From the NCBI GenBank assembly GCA_030429235.1, contig JAUIDB010000029.1, positions 1 to 51,201 of the forward strand: a stretch of 51,201 nucleotides of DNA. The letters are read 5' to 3'. The notes under the pieces are model-generated. The model saw only the letters and a program-made list of their open reading frames with translations, was not told the DNA's origin and ran no database searches. The position numbers were made by a program, and so were the translations under genes. The stretch is from Thermoanaerobaculia bacterium (lineage in GTDB: Bacteria; Acidobacteriota; Thermoanaerobaculia; Multivoradales; JAIOJS01). Positions within the stretch are counted from its first letter, which is position 1. Each line of letters starts with the position of its first letter. Positions 48,393 through 51,201 of the stretch are shown here, piece by piece.

Positions 48393-48923
48393 ATGACTAT
48401 GCAGCAACTCATCAATGAGCAGCTCGGCCCTGAGGACGACCCGGCTTTCTGGGCGCAAGCCGTGCCTGATGTACTCAGACTCTCGGTCCACGGTGCTGAG
48501 GATGTAGGCCGGCTGCGGCACCGCGTCTTCGCCCAGGTTGGGGCCTGCTCGCACTGGCTCCGGCCCCATCAGACGAGGTGGTCGGCAGCCGGGGGGTTCG
48601 CCTGGCCCTCAGGCTACGGCGCTAGCGGGTACAGCCGAGCTGGCCTACCAGAGTTCGATTGGTCAATCCTGGTCGAGTTCGACCGGAGCTCCAGTACCTG
48701 GCTTCCCGCAGCCAGGCTAGAAGGTAAGAAGAAGCTCGTTCTGCGGGTCGCCGTGCCAACGCGGACAGCACGCCACAGTCAGGCCGCCGTTCACACCCTC
48801 TGGTCGCCAGGCTCTCCCGTCAATCCGAAAGTGAAGCAACGACGGATCTTTGGCTTTCGACAATCGGAAGGCCTATGGGCTTGCGAAGCCGACATGGTTG
48901 TGGCTACTCATGGCGCGGCCTAA
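48393..48923 (+). CDS. Cassette 12: hypothetical protein
   Basis: A 176-aa soluble protein of unknown family, rich in Trp and Arg: LSVHGAEDVGRLRHRVFAQV, FDWSILVEFDRSSSTWLPAA, KKKLVLRVAVPTRTARHSQ, and WACEADMVVATHGAA at the end. Two in-frame ATG lie at the start (48393 and 48399). The stop codon TAA is inside the attC outer box GCCTAAC, so the attC begins within the gene. No function assigned. Confidence 0.7.
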   Translation: MTMQQLINEQLGPEDDPAFWAQAVPDVLRLSVHGAEDVGRLRHRVFAQVGACSHWLRPHQTRWSAAGGFAWPSGYGASGYSRAGLPEFDWSILVEFDRSSSTWLPAARLEGKKKLVLRVAVPTRTARHSQAAVHTLWSPGSPVNPKVKQRRIFGFRQSEGLWACEADMVVATHGAA

Positions 48924-49046
48924 CCAACCGCTGAACCGGACCCAACAGGTGCCTGCCACAAACTCACTTCATCCCGCTTGGCTCATCGGTCTTCCGTCTG
49001 CCGGGGTGGCGTCGCCAGTTGGGCCGGTTAGCTCCGTCCGTTATGT
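48918..49046 (+). repeat. attC site 12
   Basis: 129 bp from GCCTAAC (48918-48924) to a non-consensus GTTATGT (49040-49046). Confidence 0.9.
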
Positions 49047-49062
49047 TGCGTAGGGAAAGTAG

Positions 49063-49368
49063 ATGAGGGTGCGAATCGAGGCCAACTTCACGCCAACTCA
49101 CGAGGAACCTCGCTTCTTCGTTCGGCAGCTCGACGAGAGCGATGACGGCTATGCACTTGGCTACCGAGTCGAGATCCAACTGCTAGACGACTACGGTCTC
49201 GGCTCAGCCTCAGTTCAGTTGCGTGTTGGCGAGGTAGCGACGACGGGTTCTATTGACGTTCCACTTGCGGTCGTCGAGGCAGCTCATGCGGGCCTCAACG
49301 ACTATGTCGACTCCAGGGGTCTTGTCTGTCCTCCGAGCTTTCTCGCGCCCACCAAGCAGAATAGCTAG
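49063..49368 (+). CDS. Cassette 13: hypothetical protein
   Basis: A 101-aa protein: RVRIEANFTPTHEEPRFFVR, GYRVEIQLLDDYGLGSASVQ, VPLAVVEAAHAGLNDYVDSR. It alternates beta-like segments and ends in a helix. ATG 49063 has AGGGAAAG 4 nt upstream. No family recognised. Confidence 0.7.
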   Translation: MRVRIEANFTPTHEEPRFFVRQLDESDDGYALGYRVEIQLLDDYGLGSASVQLRVGEVATTGSIDVPLAVVEAAHAGLNDYVDSRGLVCPPSFLAPTKQNS

Positions 49369-49409
49369 GCGGGGTGTCAACGTCCTGCCTGAAACGCCCT
49401 TGACTCGCA

Positions 49410-49538
49410 ACATAACCAACCGCTGAACCGGACCCAACAAGTGCCTACCACAGACTCCCCTCGTCACGCTTGGCTCATCGGTCTACCGCCTACCGAGCTC
49501 ACCTCGCCAGTTGGGCCGGTTAGCTCCATCCGTTGGGC
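49410..49538 (+). repeat. attC site 13
   Basis: 129 bp from ACATAAC (49410-49416), exact complement of the odd GTTATGT at the start of cassette 13, to GTTGGGC (49532-49538). Confidence 0.9.
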
Positions 49539-49568
49539 TGCAGCGGCACCGGCTTCGAGGTCGGCGCG

Positions 49569-50039
49569 ATGACCGAGAATCGAGACAACCTCCTTTCGTT
49601 CCGCCCGGGTGACCAAACCTATCTTGCTGGGCCGGAGCAGCCGTACTTCTGTTTCTCGGCAACTCTTAGAGTCTTTGGTGATCAGCTAGACCTCGACGCA
49701 ATCACGTCAGCGCTGGAAACGGCCCCGACAAGCTTCCACCGGAAGGGCGAACGCAGGTCTCCTCGCAGCCCGGAATTCAAACACGACATGTGGTGTCTTG
49801 AATCGCCTCTTTCAGAGGACGAACCACTTGGTCGCCACCTGGAGTGGCTCTACGAGAACCTGAGTTTGAAGTTCGACTACCTGATCTCCTTGAAGGAATC
49901 AGCGGCCGTAGACATCTTCTGCGGCTATCGAAGTAACAGCGCGACTGCTGGGTTCTCAGTTGAGCATCAAGCACTGAAGATCTTTGAGGCTCTCGACGTG
50001 CCGTTCGACGTTTCAGTCATAGTTCTGGAAGATGAATAG
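49569..50039 (+). CDS. Cassette 14: DUF4279 domain protein
   Basis: A 156-aa protein with FCFSATLRVFGDQLDLDAIT near 28, SALETAPTSFHRKGERR, then MWCLESPLSEDEPLGRHLEW and VDIFCGYRSNSATAGFSVEH. The order beta strand, DxxxITxxLxxxPTxxxxKGE and Trp-Leu-Glu-Ser is that of DUF4279, a small domain of unknown role. ATG 49569 has GAGG 8 nt before it. Confidence 0.75.
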   Translation: MTENRDNLLSFRPGDQTYLAGPEQPYFCFSATLRVFGDQLDLDAITSALETAPTSFHRKGERRSPRSPEFKHDMWCLESPLSEDEPLGRHLEWLYENLSLKFDYLISLKESAAVDIFCGYRSNSATAGFSVEHQALKIFEALDVPFDVSVIVLEDE

Positions 50040-50090
50040 TCTCATTGTTGTAGGTCGGTCCGTTCCCTGCCGGGCCGTCTTCGAGCTGCA

Positions 50091-50219
50091 GCCCAACCAA
50101 CCACTGAACCGGACCCAACACGTGCCTGCCACAGACTCACTTCATCCCGCTCGGCTGATCGATCTTCCGCCTGCCGGGGTGACGTCGCCAGTTGGGCCGG
50201 TTAGCTCCGTCCGTTGGGC
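50091..50219 (+). repeat. attC site 14
   Basis: 129 bp from GCCCAAC (50091-50097) to GTTGGGC (50213-50219). Confidence 0.9.
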
Positions 50220-50482
50220 CGCTGGGGCGGGGCAGAATCTAGCTAGGGCCTTCGGCCCTGACGTCTCGACCGGACCACTCTCTCGAGTTGGCAGCAAGAT
50301 CGACTACCGCAACCATCGCCAGTGGCATCCCAACCTTGGCCACGTTCTTGGCCTCACCAGGGCAACGGCCACTCGAAGCCTTCCACCGCCCGGCCCTCCC
50401 CAGCGAAGCAGCATGAACGCGGTCCTGAACGCTCGGCTGAGGCCACCCTTGGAGAGGTCCACGGTACGATCTTCTCCAGCTG
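50220..50482 (+). other. Cassette 15: gene-free cassette body, family A diverged copy
   Basis: About 263 bp. The first 60 bp are nearly the same as in cassette 3 (CGCTGGGGCGGGGCAGAATC, hairpin AGGGCC-TTC-GGCCCT near 50244-50258), the middle has diverged, then GCATGAACGCGGTCC and ACGGTACGAT...CCAGCTGG return. Conserved ends with a drifting middle argue for a functional non-coding element. Confidence 0.65.
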
Positions 50483-50612
50483 GCCCAACCAAATCACTGA
50501 ACCGGACCCCACAAGTGCCTGCCATTAAAGCACTTTCAACCTTCAGGCTCCACGCCGCCGACTCCGCCAGGCTCCCTCGCCGGTGGGGCCGGTTAGTTCC
50601 CGTACGTTAGGC
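50483..50612 (+). repeat. attC site 15
   Basis: 130 bp from GCCCAAC (50483-50489) to GTTAGGC (50606-50612). Diverged inner part (AATCACTGAACCGGACCCCA). Confidence 0.88.
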
Positions 50613-50624
50613 TGATTCGGCAAC

Positions 50625-51149
50625 ATGTACGACGTTCATGACGACGAAGTAGTCGAAATCCAGAGCGCTCCTCGACCAAACGTAGGAGCACCGCTCCCCG
50701 CGATGATCGCTGCCGAATCTGCGTTGTCGATTGCCTATATTGTCTCCGAGCCGGATCCCAACTGGGACGGGACGTATGTCAGCGTCGTCTCGAGCAACTC
50801 CGACGACCAACCCATCGCGATCGTTCGCTTCGACCGACCGTATGCTCACGTCTTTGGACCGCCAAACGACGAGGCGTTCTCGGGCCACCCGCTGGCATCT
50901 CGCGGGTTGAAGCCATATTCCGTAAGCCAGATCAACAACTCCTCCTGGATCGACTCGCTTGAGCGCATGAACTCAGTGCATCCGTATCATCTTCCTCGAG
51001 CCTTCTCTGGACTTCGTCACTATGTATTCTCGTTTCACGATTCCACCTTCGAGTGCGTTGCTCGTGGGTTGTCTCTCGAGCTACACCGCGGTTCGATGAA
51101 CTCAGCATTGCGGCTCATGCTTGACAAGTTTCGTGAGAATTCAGCCTAA
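50625..51149 (+). CDS. Cassette 16: hypothetical protein
   Basis: A 174-aa soluble protein: IVSEPDPNWDGTYVSVVSSN near 39, IAIVRFDRPYAHVFGPPNDE near 65, AFSGHPLASRGLKPYSVSQI, SWIDSLERMNSVHPYHLPRA and RHYVFSFHDSTFECVARGLS near 132. The FGPPNDEAFxGHPLxxRGL and FHDSTFECVA stretches belong to a hypothetical family I have seen across several phyla; function unknown. Its TAA stop lies inside the outer box of attC 16. ATG 50625. Confidence 0.78.
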   Translation: MYDVHDDEVVEIQSAPRPNVGAPLPAMIAAESALSIAYIVSEPDPNWDGTYVSVVSSNSDDQPIAIVRFDRPYAHVFGPPNDEAFSGHPLASRGLKPYSVSQINNSSWIDSLERMNSVHPYHLPRAFSGLRHYVFSFHDSTFECVARGLSLELHRGSMNSALRLMLDKFRENSA

Positions 51150-51201
51150 CCATGCGCTGAACCGGACCCAACACGTGCCTGCCACAAACTCGCTTCATCC
51201 C
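51144..51201 (+). repeat. attC site 16, cut by window end
   Basis: Starts GCCTAAC (51144-51150) followed by GCTGAACCGGACCCAACACG as in the main type. The right half lies outside the window. Confidence 0.85.

Larger units (their letters stand above)
42180..51201 (+). mobile_element. Integron gene-cassette array, at least 16 cassettes
   Basis: Sixteen units in one orientation, each ending in a 129-130 bp attC that begins RYYYAAC and ends GTTRRRY, with inner boxes CGCTGAACCGG and CCGGTTAGC that pair when the strand folds. Site length and near-uniformity resemble sedentary chromosomal integrons such as the Vibrio VCR arrays. GC is visibly lower than in the backbone. The array continues past the right edge. 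No intI is present, so within the window it is CALIN-like. Thirteen cassettes carry a gene, three do not. Confidence 0.93.

Noticed and set aside
42596-51201. CRISPR array
   Set aside because: The repeats are 129-130 bp, imperfect, separated by 260-700 bp units with genes, and have integron core boxes; no cas genes are present.

Overview
The window comes from a high-GC bacterium. Acidobacteriota, perhaps the Thermoanaerobaculia side, is my best guess. The grounds are the C-terminal domain after the Calx-beta repeat at 17434-18105, whose type I remember mainly from that group, a long Acidobacteria-like Hfq, and the SUF-only Fe-S gene set. This is inference; no rRNA is present.

Positions 1-41803 are a dense, high-GC chromosomal backbone. 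In order they hold: a tRNA-Ser(GCU) with its own promoter; transketolase; two GT-C-like membrane proteins around an ACT-domain gene and serS; a + strand surface-polysaccharide operon (7885-17397) of two polytopic membrane proteins, three GT2 and one GT4 glycosyltransferases and a polyprenyl glycosylphosphotransferase; a cupredoxin/Calx-beta gene that looks frameshifted; a - strand ricT-like/hfq/pdxA operon; a - strand sodC/ispH/pta/purD/VOC operon; a degenerate GGDEF protein; the complete regulator-sufB-sufC-sufD-sufS-sufU operon behind a clear sigma70-type promoter and palindromic operator; a YtxJ-type bacilliredoxin; a - strand NYN/acs/ASST-like/AI-2E operon; and a + strand ubiX/rhodanese/ubiA operon followed by a small membrane protein.

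From about 42180 to the right edge the character changes. GC drops, all genes lie on + and are short, and each gene or gene-free unit is followed by a 129-130 bp site that begins RYYYAAC, ends GTTRRRY and can fold on itself. These are integron attC sites. I count 15 complete sites and one cut by the window end, so 16 cassettes, all in one orientation. In 15 of 16 cassettes the first bases are exactly complementary to the start of that cassette's own attC, even where the box departs from consensus (GTTGTGC/GCACAAC, GTTATGT/ACATAAC, GTTGGGT/ACCCAAC, GTTAGCC/GGCTAAC). No integron integrase gene lies beside the array start, so in this window it is an integrase-less array (CALIN-like) or a remnant.

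The cassettes encode an NfeD-like OB-fold membrane protein, several small membrane proteins, a secreted protein, a DUF2314 and a DUF4279 protein, a possible ADP-ribosyltransferase-fold protein and several unknowns. Three cassettes (3, 6 and 15) share a related roughly 270-bp body with no conserved reading frame and a conserved UUCG-type hairpin. Upstream of cassette 1 lies a candidate Pc promoter and a 38-codon leader ORF that runs through the recombination point and overlaps the cassette-1 start codon, reminiscent of the short ORFs in class 1 attI.
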